A stretch of DNA of 64,000 bases from Sulfitobacter noctilucae (GTDB lineage Bacteria > Pseudomonadota > Alphaproteobacteria > Rhodobacterales > Rhodobacteraceae): the NCBI RefSeq assembly GCF_000622365.1, contig NZ_JASC01000001.1, forward strand, positions 124,001 to 188,000. The letters are read 5' to 3'. The position numbers were made by a program, and so were the translations under genes. The notes beneath the pieces are model-generated. The model was given only the letters and a program-made list of their open reading frames with translations. It did not search any database and was not told the DNA's origin. Each line of letters opens with the position of its first letter. Positions within the stretch are counted from its first letter, which is position 1. Shown here piece after piece: positions 9,962-18,128 of the stretch.

Positions 9962-10495
9962 TTACCCCCGCGCCAAACTGTAGCCCCGGTCGCGCAAGCA
10001 GCGGGCGTCATACCCAACTTGATTGCCCCGGGGTGTACGGTACATGGACTGACACTGTTGCGGCAGGCGGTTCGACCCCGCAAAATTGCGTTGCAAGCAG
10101 CGGTTGCCGAACATCGCCACGCGCCCTTTGCGGGTGTCGAATGTGCGGAAACACTGCTGAGGCAGCAGCTTACGGTTGACGCGCTGCGGCAAAGGGCGGG
10201 GTTTCACGCCATGGCCACGGGGCGTCTTGTAACTAGGCTGCACATATTTCGGAGTATGGCGCTTTGGCGCGACATGGCGCGGCTTTTGATAGACAGGCGA
10301 AGGCTTGCGATGTGTCTGGACCTTCTTTTTGTCTTTCTTGTTGTTTTGATGGATCAGCGCCCCGACGGCGGCGATCCCAAGAATGGCCGCCAGCGCGCGG
10401 GTTGTGTCGCGATCTGCGGCAGCGGCCGGCAGTGCGCCCAATGCGGTCAGGGCGATGGCCGCAGCAGAGACTGTGGCAATGAACTTGCGGTACAT
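9962..10495 (-). CDS. secreted basic protein with two C-x17-C repeats, function unknown
   Basis: The 177-residue protein has a clear signal peptide (cleavage likely after AAA, near residue 27), a short hydrophobic stretch (ALAAILGIAAVGALI) and a very basic, proline-rich middle (KKDKKK, then many K, R, P and H). The C-terminal third is an internal duplication: each copy begins LPQQC, has exactly 17 residues to the next cysteine, and ends RCL. Each pair probably forms a disulfide in the periplasm. I do not recognise a named family. It is divergent from the gene at 10663 and ends at a strong terminator. Confidence 0.75.
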   Translation of the reverse strand: MYRKFIATVSAAAIALTALGALPAAAADRDTTRALAAILGIAAVGALIHQNNKKDKKKVQTHRKPSPVYQKPRHVAPKRHTPKYVQPSYKTPRGHGVKPRPLPQRVNRKLLPQQCFRTFDTRKGRVAMFGNRCLQRNFAGSNRLPQQCQSMYRTPRGNQVGYDARCLRDRGYSLARG

Positions 10496-10662
10496 AAGTG
10501 TGATCCTTCTTGATACGCGTGCAGGAGGGCCCGCGCTTTAATAGGTCAACATTCGCTTTGACGATGAAAGACAGGCAATAACGCCGCGCTGTTATCCAAT
10601 AGCAGGCCGCCCCAGACCGCGGAGATATTGAATAACGTCCCGCAAAGGCGCAGAGATAGAGC

Positions 10663-10953
10663 ATGAAACATATCGTCCAACTCTTTGTCCTTTGCCTTGC
10701 TCTTACGGCGGGTCACGCTGTCCAAGCGGCGGGATGCTTTGCCGATTACAAGGCCAAACAGGACAACCCTCTGCGCCTGCATTACGGTGTGGCGCAGATC
10801 AACGGGGCTTGCGATGCGGCCAGTGCCGCCGCTGAACTGGCCCCCCGTCTGGCCGCTCAGGGCTGGACGCTATTGAACATCGTCTCGACCTTCGGCGAAG
10901 ACGGACTTGCCCAAAGGAAATCCAGTGCCGGATCACATTACCTCCGCTTCTGA
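10663..10953 (+). CDS. small secreted protein, unknown function
   Basis: A 96-residue protein with a signal peptide (residues 1-22, ending AVQA) and a mature part of about 73 residues with two cysteines (in AAGCF and NGACD) that could form a disulfide. No family is recognised. Its 3' end overlaps the next gene by 29 bases in another frame, which points to co-expression with the membrane winged-helix protein that follows. Confidence 0.65.
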   Translation: MKHIVQLFVLCLALTAGHAVQAAGCFADYKAKQDNPLRLHYGVAQINGACDAASAAAELAPRLAAQGWTLLNIVSTFGEDGLAQRKSSAGSHYLRF

Positions 10954-11617
10954 TTTGCGCCGCTTTGTCGGCTTTGGCATCGCGGGCATTGTGGCGCTGT
11001 TGATCACCGGGGCCGTGGTGCTGTTCTGGACCTTGCCGGATGCCAATCTGTTTAATGCACAGGTGGAACGTATTTTCGTCGAGAACGATGATCTGACCTC
11101 AGGTTCCGAGATCAAACTGCTGGAGATACTTGCGCAATCCGGCACCGCCTTTTCCGACACATTGGCCAGCTACCGCATGGTGATCTTTGTGCTGCTGGTC
11201 TTTGCCGCGGCGATGCTGGTGGCGGCGATGGTGTTTTTGATCATGCTAATCACCTTCAACCGCCGCATGGCCCAGATTGAACGGGCGGGCATTCAGGTGA
11301 ACTCGCTTCTGATCAGCCGCGAAGAAAATACCGTTTATCTGAACAACCTCGGTTTCAAACTGACCGCCGCCGCGATGGAAACCATGAGCGTGCTGGCCGA
11401 AGCGCGGATGGATGATGATGTGATGTCAGGCTCCGAGATCGAGGGTGTGATATCAGGCCGCGATGCTGTTGATTGTGACGAGGCCGCAGGGGCCACGCGC
11501 ATCAAGCGACTGCGCGATACGTTGGGCAACCAGATCGTCAGCGAATTGCTGGTCAAGAACATCGCCCGGCGCGGCTATATGCTGGCCATCGACAAGGATG
11601 TGATCAAGGTCATTTAG
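10925..11617 (+). CDS. membrane-anchored protein with C-terminal winged-helix domain
   Basis: The 230-residue protein has two membrane segments (about 15-37 and 84-111) separated by a loop of about 45 residues. A C-terminal domain from about 134 reads like an OmpR/PhoB winged helix: FKLTAAAMETMSVL, MSGSEIEGVI, TRIKRLRDTLG (191-201) and RRGYML (215-220). Positive residues flank both helices on one side (LRR and FNRR), so both termini should be cytoplasmic and the loop periplasmic. This is the reverse of ToxR/CadC, where the winged helix is N-terminal. GTG at 10925 is chosen over TTG at 10907 because AAAGGA precedes it by six bases. Confidence 0.72.
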   Translation: MPDHITSASDLRRFVGFGIAGIVALLITGAVVLFWTLPDANLFNAQVERIFVENDDLTSGSEIKLLEILAQSGTAFSDTLASYRMVIFVLLVFAAAMLVAAMVFLIMLITFNRRMAQIERAGIQVNSLLISREENTVYLNNLGFKLTAAAMETMSVLAEARMDDDVMSGSEIEGVISGRDAVDCDEAAGATRIKRLRDTLGNQIVSELLVKNIARRGYMLAIDKDVIKVI

Positions 11618-11687
11618 CACAGGCCCTCTGGTCAATGATCGTCTGGCATGTCTAGGGTGCGACAAAGTATCCCGGAGGAGAGAAAAG

Positions 11688-12461
11688 ATGCCCGCACCCC
11701 TGAACCCGTTGAAGAAAGCCCTGAGCGAGGGCAAGGTCCAATTCGGCTGCTGGCTCGGCCTTGCTGATACGTTCAGCGCTGAGTTGATGGGCACCGCAGG
11801 CTTTGACTGGCTGTTGATTGATGGCGAACACGCCCCCAATGATCTGCGTTCTATTCTGGCGCATCTTCAGGTGCTTGAGGCGTCTGACAGCCATCCGGTT
11901 GTGCGCGTGCCGATCGGGGAAACCTATATGATGAAGCAGGTGCTGGATGCAGGAGCGCAAACAATTCTGGTGCCCATGGTCGACAGCGCCGATCAAGCAC
12001 GGCAACTGGTGCGCGATGTCACCTATCCACCGCATGGAGACCGGGGCGTGGGTTATACGCTGACCCGTGCCTCGCGGTTTTCGCAGATCACCGATTACGG
12101 CACCACAGCGGATGCACAGGTGTGTCTGATGGTGCAGGTGGAAAACAAAAAAGGCATCGCGGCGCTGGACGACATCCTTGCCATCGACGGGATTGACGGC
12201 GTGTTTATCGGTCCTGCCGATCTGGCCGCCGATATGGGTCACATGGGCAACGCGCTGCATGAAGATGTGCAGTCTATCATAATGGACGCGCTGCGGCGCA
12301 TCCGGGCAGCAGGCAAAGCGCCGGGGATCCTGTCGACCAACGATCCCGTGACCGAAGCCGCTCTGGAAGCCGGGGCACAATTCGTGGCCGTGGGCGCAGA
12401 TGTGTTGCTGCTGGCACGCAGCGCACAGGCGCTGAGCTCCAAATGGCAAAGCCGCAAGTAG
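11688..12461 (+). CDS. HpcH/HpaI family class II aldolase
   Basis: A 257-residue TIM-barrel aldolase of the family that cleaves 4-hydroxy-2-oxo acids such as 4-hydroxy-2-oxoheptanedioate into pyruvate and an aldehyde. Seen are GCWLGLAD near the start, the catalytic histidine in LIDGEHAPND, the arginine in VRVPIG, the metal ligand glutamate in VQVENKKG and the partner aspartate in FIGPADLAADMG. No homoprotocatechuate genes are nearby, so the substrate is unknown. An MFS transporter starts one base after the stop and may import the substrate. GGAGGAGAG upstream is a strong ribosome site. Confidence 0.9.
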   Translation: MPAPLNPLKKALSEGKVQFGCWLGLADTFSAELMGTAGFDWLLIDGEHAPNDLRSILAHLQVLEASDSHPVVRVPIGETYMMKQVLDAGAQTILVPMVDSADQARQLVRDVTYPPHGDRGVGYTLTRASRFSQITDYGTTADAQVCLMVQVENKKGIAALDDILAIDGIDGVFIGPADLAADMGHMGNALHEDVQSIIMDALRRIRAAGKAPGILSTNDPVTEAALEAGAQFVAVGADVLLLARSAQALSSKWQSRK

Positions 12462-12462
12462 C

Positions 12463-13638
12463 ATGAATGCAGGAATCCTTTTGCTGGGGCTGGCCTATGT
12501 GCTCAGCCAGTTTTTCCGTGCCTTTCTGGCAGTCCTTTCGGAGATTCTCGAAGCGGACATCGGGGCTACTCCCGATGATCTCGCCTTTGCGTCAGGCGTC
12601 TGGTTTCTGGTCTTCGCCGCCTGCCAAATTCCGATTGGTGCAGCTCTCGACAGCATCGGGCCACGCCGTACGGCGGGCTGGCTATTGCTGATCGGCGGCG
12701 GAGGCGGGGCGGCAGTCTTTGCCTTGGCAACATCACCGCTGCACATCACCATCGCGATGGCGCTGATCGGCGTCGGCTGTGCGCCGGTCCTAATGGCCTC
12801 ATACTATATCTTTGCGCGGGTCTATCCCCCTGCGCAGTTCGCTGTCCTGGCCTCGGTGATGGTGGGGCTCGGCAGTCTTGGCAATCTGGTCGCATCCTAT
12901 CCCATGGCACTGGCGGCAGAGCTGATGGGTTGGCGCAACGCACTTTGGGGGTTATCGGCGTTTTGTGCGCTGGTCGCCTTTGGCACGTTGGCTGTGGTCA
13001 ATGACCCGGCGAAAGTGGACGGGGAAGAGCGCGGCTCGCTGGCGCAACTCCTACGCATCCGTGCGCTATGGTTCATCTTTCCACTGATGGGGGCCAGCTA
13101 TGCCTTTCCGGGTGCGGTGCGCGGGCTGTGGATCGGCCCCTACATGGCAGACGTGTTCCAAGCCAATACACAAATCATCGGGCAAGCGAGCCTTTTGATG
13201 GGGCTGGCGATGGTGTTGGGTGCCTTGGCCTATGGATTTGCTGACAAGACCAGTCCCTCGCGGAAATGGCTGATCGCGGTTGGGTCGGGTATTACATTGG
13301 CTGCCGGGGTGGTGCTGGTGATCTTGCCCGCGAGCGGGGTGACCTTAAGCTTGATCTGTCTTTGTGCCGTTGGGTTCTTTGGTGCGACCTACCCTGTTAT
13401 CATGGCGCACGGGCGCAGTTTTCTACCGCCGCATCTGATTGGGCGAGGCGTTACCATGCTCAACCTGTTCAGCATCGGCGGCGTTGGAATTGCTCAATTC
13501 TTCTCTGGCCGGGTCTATCGCGCGGCCCTGCCGGGAGACACGTTGGCAGCACCCTATGTCGCGGTCTTCCTGCTGTTCTCAATTGTGCTGGCCGTCGGCT
13601 TTGCCATCTATCTGTTCAGCCGTGATTACGCGGACTGA
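12463..13638 (+). CDS. MFS transporter
   Basis: A 391-residue major facilitator superfamily permease with about twelve hydrophobic helices. The loop between helices 2 and 3 has the family-type DSIGPRR segment. It starts one base after the aldolase stop, so the pair is almost certainly one transcript, and the carrier may handle an organic acid used by that aldolase; that link is inference. The last 13 bases overlap the convergent DUF3095 gene. Confidence 0.85.
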   Translation: MNAGILLLGLAYVLSQFFRAFLAVLSEILEADIGATPDDLAFASGVWFLVFAACQIPIGAALDSIGPRRTAGWLLLIGGGGGAAVFALATSPLHITIAMALIGVGCAPVLMASYYIFARVYPPAQFAVLASVMVGLGSLGNLVASYPMALAAELMGWRNALWGLSAFCALVAFGTLAVVNDPAKVDGEERGSLAQLLRIRALWFIFPLMGASYAFPGAVRGLWIGPYMADVFQANTQIIGQASLLMGLAMVLGALAYGFADKTSPSRKWLIAVGSGITLAAGVVLVILPASGVTLSLICLCAVGFFGATYPVIMAHGRSFLPPHLIGRGVTMLNLFSIGGVGIAQFFSGRVYRAALPGDTLAAPYVAVFLLFSIVLAVGFAIYLFSRDYAD

Positions 13639-14777
13639 GCGCGGCGCTTCATTTTGGAAGCTGCCAGCGTGTATCCACCCGCTGCGCCGTCGACAAAATG
13701 GACATGGTCGTCGGTCATGATCGAGGGCACGATGCAGGTCATCATGGCTTCGTCCTGCGTGGCCGTGCCGAACTGCACCAGACCGGCGGCCTCTGCCTCG
13801 GCCAGCACGCCCTCGATACGGGCCTGCGTGCCGGGGTCGCAATCCAACGTCATCTTGAGGCCGTCATCCAGTTTGCGGAAATCGGCGTTGTCCCCAACCA
13901 CACGGGCATAGCGGCGGGCATCAAAGCCGCCCAATTTGATCCCCGTCCGTATCAACAGCCACGCGACGAAAGATTCAAACAGCGCCTTGGCCCGCGCTGC
14001 GCCCAACGATCCGCTACCGCGTGTCGCATGTGCCTCAAGTGCGACACCCGCAGGCGGCCAATCTGTCCCCGGCCCTGCAACAGGTGCCGGGTGCCCGCCG
14101 CGCTCCAACCCCTGGGCCAAATTGACGATCCGGTCGTACACCTCTGCGATCTCTGTCGCGGGCGCACCCGTTACAGGGGCCACCAATACCGACAGGATCG
14201 TCCCGTTGCGTGACGGCATAGGCGACCATCGACAGGACAGGCCGGTCAGATCCGGCTTACTGCCTTCGGGCGCAGGCTCAAGCAGATATGCTCCCGCTTT
14301 CATCTGCGTTTCCGCCCAATACAGGCCACCCCCTTCGAACATCGCGTAATCTGCCCCTTCAGAGACCTGAAACCGCGCGACTTTCACGTCCAACCCGGCG
14401 CTGCGGGTGTCTTTGACCGGGACAAGCGCCACACGCATCTCGAATCCGAATTCGGTCTGCGCCCAGCGCGCCACCTTGGCCAAGGCATCCTGCGCAATGT
14501 CATAATCTTGCGGAGGAATAGCGAAACCAGCACCATCACCGCCGAAAACAAACGGAAACTCCTGGCCTTTCAGCGCATTCATCATGGCGGAGATAACAGC
14601 CGCACCGACCATATTTACCGCCTTGTAGCGTCCCTGATCAACCAAGCCTGTGGAATTGACGATATCCGCCACGCCAACCCACCAGTCGGGGGGCAAAGGC
14701 GTGTATTTCGCAGTTTGGGTCAATTCATCGAATGCGCGGATACGCGGTAGATTGTCATAGAACGTTGCGCTGGTCAT
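13626..14777 (-). CDS. DUF3095 protein, nucleotidyl-cyclase-like fold
   Basis: A 383-residue soluble protein of the DUF3095 family, annotated elsewhere as adenylate-cyclase-like. Two features fit a class III cyclase or GGDEF-type palm: an aspartate in VADIVNSTGL (likely metal ligand) and a hairpin reading FVFGGDGAGF, which resembles the GGDEF turn. The C-terminal half, with VHFVDGAAGGYTLA at the end, belongs to this family only. Whether it makes a nucleotide signal is unproven. The ATG at 14777 is used; an upstream extension lacks a ribosome site. The 3' end overlaps the convergent MFS gene. Confidence 0.78.
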   Translation of the reverse strand: MTSATFYDNLPRIRAFDELTQTAKYTPLPPDWWVGVADIVNSTGLVDQGRYKAVNMVGAAVISAMMNALKGQEFPFVFGGDGAGFAIPPQDYDIAQDALAKVARWAQTEFGFEMRVALVPVKDTRSAGLDVKVARFQVSEGADYAMFEGGGLYWAETQMKAGAYLLEPAPEGSKPDLTGLSCRWSPMPSRNGTILSVLVAPVTGAPATEIAEVYDRIVNLAQGLERGGHPAPVAGPGTDWPPAGVALEAHATRGSGSLGAARAKALFESFVAWLLIRTGIKLGGFDARRYARVVGDNADFRKLDDGLKMTLDCDPGTQARIEGVLAEAEAAGLVQFGTATQDEAMMTCIVPSIMTDDHVHFVDGAAGGYTLAASKMKRRAQSA

Positions 14778-14917
14778 ATGCACGGACACCTTGCTTGCTC
14801 GTGCCAGAGTAGCACGGCGCGATAGGGCGCTGCCAGCGATACCGCACAGGGTCTTTCCACCGCACGACAAGCGGTGTATGTGCCGCGGACTACCCCTATT
14901 TATATCGGAGAAATCAG

Positions 14918-15940
14918 ATGGGTTATCGCGTCGCCGTCGTGGGCGCCACTGGCAATGTGGGCCGCGAAATGCTGAACATTCTGGCTGAGCGCCAGTTCCC
15001 TGTGGACGAGATTGTGGCTTTGGCCAGCCGCCGTTCGCTGGGCACAGAAATCAGCTTTGGGGACAAGACGCTTAAATGCAAAGACCTTGATACGTTTGAT
15101 TTCACGGGCTGGGACATGGCGTTGTTTGCCGTAGGCTCGGATGCCACTAAAAAATATGCGCCGGGTGCGGCCAAAGCAGGCTGCGTGGTGATCGATAACT
15201 CCTCGCTGTACCGCTACGAATCTGATGTGCCGCTGATCGTGCCCGAGGTGAACCCCGAGGCGATCCACGACTATGCCAAGCGCAACATCATCGCCAACCC
15301 CAACTGCTCGACCGCGCAGATGGTCGTCGCGTTGAAGCCCTTGCATGACCGCGCCACGATCAAACGCGTCGTGGTCAGCACCTACCAGTCTGTGTCAGGT
15401 GCCGGCAAAGAGGGCGCGGATGAGCTGTGGGATCAGACAAAGTCGATTTATAACCCCACATCCGATGTGCCGCCGAACAAGTTTACCAAACAGATTGCGT
15501 TCAACGTGATACCGCACATCGACGTTTTCATGGAAGACGGCTCGACCAAAGAAGAATGGAAGATGGTGGCGGAGACGAAAAAGATCGTCGACACCAAAAT
15601 CAAGGTCACTGCCACCTGTGTGCGTGTGCCGGTGTTTGTGGGCCATTCCGAGGCGATCAACATCGAATTTGAAGACCATCTGGACGAAGACGAGGCCCGT
15701 GACATCCTGCGCGAAGCCCCCGGTATCATGGTGATCGACAAGCGCGAGGACGGCGGTTACGTCACGCCGATCGAATGTGTCGGCGATTTCGCAACATTCA
15801 TCAGCCGCATCCGTCAGGATAGCACGCTCGATAACGGTCTGAACCTGTGGTGTGTGTCGGACAACCTGCGCAAAGGTGCGGCGTTGAACGCGGTGCAGAT
15901 CGCAGAGTTGCTGGGTCGCGAAGTTCTCAAGAAGGGCTAA
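14918..15940 (+). CDS. asd: aspartate-semialdehyde dehydrogenase
   Basis: Asd reduces aspartyl phosphate to aspartate semialdehyde with NADPH, the branch point to lysine/diaminopimelate, threonine and methionine. The 340-residue protein has the NADP-binding VVGATGNVGREML at residues 7-19, the nucleophile Cys130 in NPNCSTAQ, the substrate-binding QSVSGAGKEG segment and the catalytic histidine region VGHSEAI. A GGAG ribosome site precedes the ATG. It is divergent from the DUF3095 gene; its stop overlaps the end of the frameshifted minus-strand gene by four bases. Confidence 0.97.
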   Translation: MGYRVAVVGATGNVGREMLNILAERQFPVDEIVALASRRSLGTEISFGDKTLKCKDLDTFDFTGWDMALFAVGSDATKKYAPGAAKAGCVVIDNSSLYRYESDVPLIVPEVNPEAIHDYAKRNIIANPNCSTAQMVVALKPLHDRATIKRVVVSTYQSVSGAGKEGADELWDQTKSIYNPTSDVPPNKFTKQIAFNVIPHIDVFMEDGSTKEEWKMVAETKKIVDTKIKVTATCVRVPVFVGHSEAINIEFEDHLDEDEARDILREAPGIMVIDKREDGGYVTPIECVGDFATFISRIRQDSTLDNGLNLWCVSDNLRKGAALNAVQIAELLGREVLKKG

Positions 15941-16715
15941 GGGGTGGGATCGAAAGGGCGTTCTCTTTCAATCACCTCGTAAATCTCTTGCGGTTCGGAC
16001 GGCTTGTCTGCTGTTTTGATCCACGTTGCACCATGCGGGTGTCCGGGCATCGGGCACCCGAATTTTTTGACCAAGGCGCGGTAACGGTATCCGACTGTCG
16101 CTGTGTTGCAAACGTGGGTACGGCCTTGGGCGGTGTAGAGTGCCAATCCGCTGCCCATCGGGCGGAGGGTGTACCCAAGCTGCTGTAGCTGTACGGTGAG
16201 CGCTTCCCAACTTTCCGCTGCCTTGAAGACCGGCTGCATGGCGCGTTGCAAGCGCCCCTTTCGCGTGTTGTTCAAAAGCAGCGCAGATCCGATGACCTCA
16301 ACGAAGTTTTCGCCCAGGGTACCGTGCGGATGTCCGGGCATAGCGGCGCGGAAGCGGTGCAGGAGCGTCCGGTAGGCAAAACCCAGCTCGGATGCTTTGA
16401 AGACACGTGTACCGTAGCTTGCTTTGTGCAGGGAAAGGCCCCCACCAGCAGGGCGCAACTCGTATCCATGCGTTGTAGACGCAGCGCCAAATCATCCCAA
16501 TCACTGGCGTCGGCCATGTCCCTGCCGAGAAGCGTTTGCAAAGCGGCGAGGAGCCCCGCATCCGCCCGTTTGGGCGTCTTCGGATTTAAGCGACGCGCGA
16601 CCTCTTTCGCCAGAAGCACGCGTACCAGATGTCCGTTCGTCACATCCTGACCAGAGGCCACACGGGCAGCATCGGTCAATAGTTTTTCCGGCAGTTTCAA
16701 TGTGACGGTTTTCAT
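15937..16715 (-). pseudogene. frameshifted gene: helical/RHH-like N-terminus plus two tandem 65-residue modules
   Basis: Two reading frames join into one protein of about 259 residues if one base is restored at 16466-16467 (CC on the plus strand, expected CCC). The first frame starts at the ATG at 16715 with MKTVTLKLPEKL, resembling a ribbon-helix-helix opening, and runs to LQRM. The second frame continues ELRPAGGGLSLH. The restored junction LQRMGYELRP matches LQQLGYTLRP in the second module. Both modules carry LRP-x-G-x-GL and end in MPGHPHG. I do not recognise a family. It may be a real inactivating mutation or a sequencing error. Confidence 0.75.
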
Positions 16716-16809
16716 GCCCCAGCCTCCCCGCGAATCGGTTAATGCCGGGTTAAAAACCCCCCGCCCATGTTGAGCGGTGCAACTGCACAAATCGGTCTAC
16801 ATTCGACCG

Positions 16810-16825
16810 TGCGGGGTTCCCCGCA
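16810..16825. other. perfect short inverted repeat downstream of carbonic anhydrase
   Basis: TGCGGGG and CCCCGCA flank TT. It lies about 60-75 bases past the carbonic anhydrase stop on the minus strand and could help end that transcript, but no T tract follows. Confidence 0.35.
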
Positions 16826-16886
16826 GGCAAAGCCACGCGCATCGCGGCGCAAAACGCATAGTACCGCCAGAAAGAACGCCCCGAGC

Positions 16887-17537
16887 CTATACCTGAGTGA
16901 AGGTTTCGGTCTCGGGGTTGTAGTTCTCAAGGCTGCCTTCACCGATATCGGTCCACAGACCATGCAGGGTAAGCTGACCTGCATTGACCATTTCTGCGAC
17001 AAACGGAAAGGTCATGAGGTTTTCAAGCGAGGTGATCACCGCCTGCTGTTCCAGTTTGCGCATCTGCGTTTCGGGATCTTTGATATCTGCGACAAGTGCA
17101 AAGCGGGGGCGTAGAATGTCCATCCAGCGGCCTACAAAGCTGTCCTTGGCCTCCAGTTCGGGCGCATGGCCCTCACACATGTCGATGCAGCCCTTGATCC
17201 CGCCGCAGTTAGAGTGGCCCAACACCATCAAATTGCTGACCTTCAGCACCCGCACAGCATATTCCACAGCAGCCGAAGTGCCGTGGTGATCGCCATCGGG
17301 CTCATAGGGCGGCACCAGATTAGCGATATTGCGGTGGATGAAGAATTCTCCCGAATCCGCCCCAAAGATGGACGTCACATGAACTCGGCTGTCACAGCAT
17401 GAAATCACCATCGCCCGCGGGTGCTGCCCATCAGAGGCAAGGCGGCGATACCAGGCTTTATTGTCGGCATACCCGGTGGCTTTCCAACCGTGATAGCGTT
17501 GTACCAAGTTTTTCGGGAGTGGGCTGGCCTTGTTCAT
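16887..17537 (-). CDS. beta-class carbonic anhydrase
   Basis: A 216-residue zinc enzyme interconverting CO2 and bicarbonate in the cytoplasm. The zinc ligands are recognisable: cysteine 47 in SCCDSRV (the C-x-D-S-R motif) and histidine and cysteine in LGHSNCGGI about 60 residues later. The D-R dyad of the active site is present. The ATG at 17537 is used; a 58-codon extension upstream has no family similarity and runs into the divergent gene's promoter region. It may supply bicarbonate for carboxylases, but no carboxylase gene is adjacent. Confidence 0.94.
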   Translation of the reverse strand: MNKASPLPKNLVQRYHGWKATGYADNKAWYRRLASDGQHPRAMVISCCDSRVHVTSIFGADSGEFFIHRNIANLVPPYEPDGDHHGTSAAVEYAVRVLKVSNLMVLGHSNCGGIKGCIDMCEGHAPELEAKDSFVGRWMDILRPRFALVADIKDPETQMRKLEQQAVITSLENLMTFPFVAEMVNAGQLTLHGLWTDIGEGSLENYNPETETFTQV

Positions 17538-17683
17538 CTCTTCGTCATCCTTGTGGTCCTCGGAATGGATTATCCTAAATTTGCAGTAGTTTCGAGAGAA
17601 AAGGGTGCGCCACCTGAACGATTTAAACACTATTATCCGCCAATTTCCGCCGCGAGCCGTGGGGGCTGAACAAAGGGTGAGTG

Positions 17684-18064
17684 ATGATGCAGGTTCTGCA
17701 AATGAAACCAATGGAAAATGTCAGCGTCGATCAGGACCGCTTGGGGGCGCTGTATTCCCAATTGGGACCGGTAGGGGCCGAGGATGTGGTCTGCCGCGCG
17801 CTGGAGGAACTGGGCATGCGATTATCACAATGCAGCACCCTGTTCCACGAGAACGATCGGGCGGGCCTGCGCAAAAACACCCGTTCATTGATTGCAATTG
17901 CGGATCAGATCGGGATGCATGCCCTTAGTCGCGTAGCGGCAGACGTGACCAATTGCATCGACCACGGCAACACGGTGTCGGTGGCGGCAACGCTATCGCG
18001 GTTGATCCGTATCGGAGAGCGATCATTGACGGCGGTCTGGGACATACAGGACATTACCATCTGA
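17684..18064 (+). CDS. Hpt-like four-helix protein lacking the phosphorylatable histidine
   Basis: A small all-helical protein of about 126 residues. The segment LRKNTRSLIAIADQIGMHAL, followed by SRVAADVTNCIDHGN, lines up without gaps with the histidine phosphotransfer pattern (L-R-x-x-A-H-x-L-K-G-x-A-x-x-L-G and L-E-x-x-x-x-x-G-D). Arg stands in the position of the phospho-acceptor His, Ile in that of the Lys, and Ala in that of the Gly. If the alignment is right it cannot relay phosphate and may instead bind a receiver or kinase. AGGG lies six bases before the ATG at 17684; an ATG at 17687 is also possible. Confidence 0.6.
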   Translation: MMQVLQMKPMENVSVDQDRLGALYSQLGPVGAEDVVCRALEELGMRLSQCSTLFHENDRAGLRKNTRSLIAIADQIGMHALSRVAADVTNCIDHGNTVSVAATLSRLIRIGERSLTAVWDIQDITI

Positions 18065-18100
18065 CCCATTGCGGGCGGCGGCGAAACGGTTAGGCTGAGG

Positions 18101-18115
18101 GTTAAGTCTCTTAAC
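18101..18115. promoter_or_regulatory. inverted repeat before the M17 aminopeptidase gene
   Basis: GTTAAG and CTTAAC flank TCT, ending 13 bases before the start codon. The position, overlapping the leader, would suit an operator. TTAA spacing is five, not the seven of a full CtrA site. Confidence 0.4.
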
Positions 18116-18128
18116 TGACAGGTTTCTC

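Noticed and set aside
9844..10083. 80-codon N-terminal extension of rnhB
   Set aside because: It would translate through a strong rho-independent terminator and into the neighbouring gene; the RNase HII fold begins at 9843.
16450..16480. Programmed ribosomal frameshift joining the two frames
   Set aside because: No slippery heptamer or downstream structure is evident; a one-base deletion in a short C run explains it better.
18098..18116. CtrA binding site TTAA-N7-TTAA
   Set aside because: The spacer between the TTAA halves is five bases, not seven; kept only as an inverted repeat.
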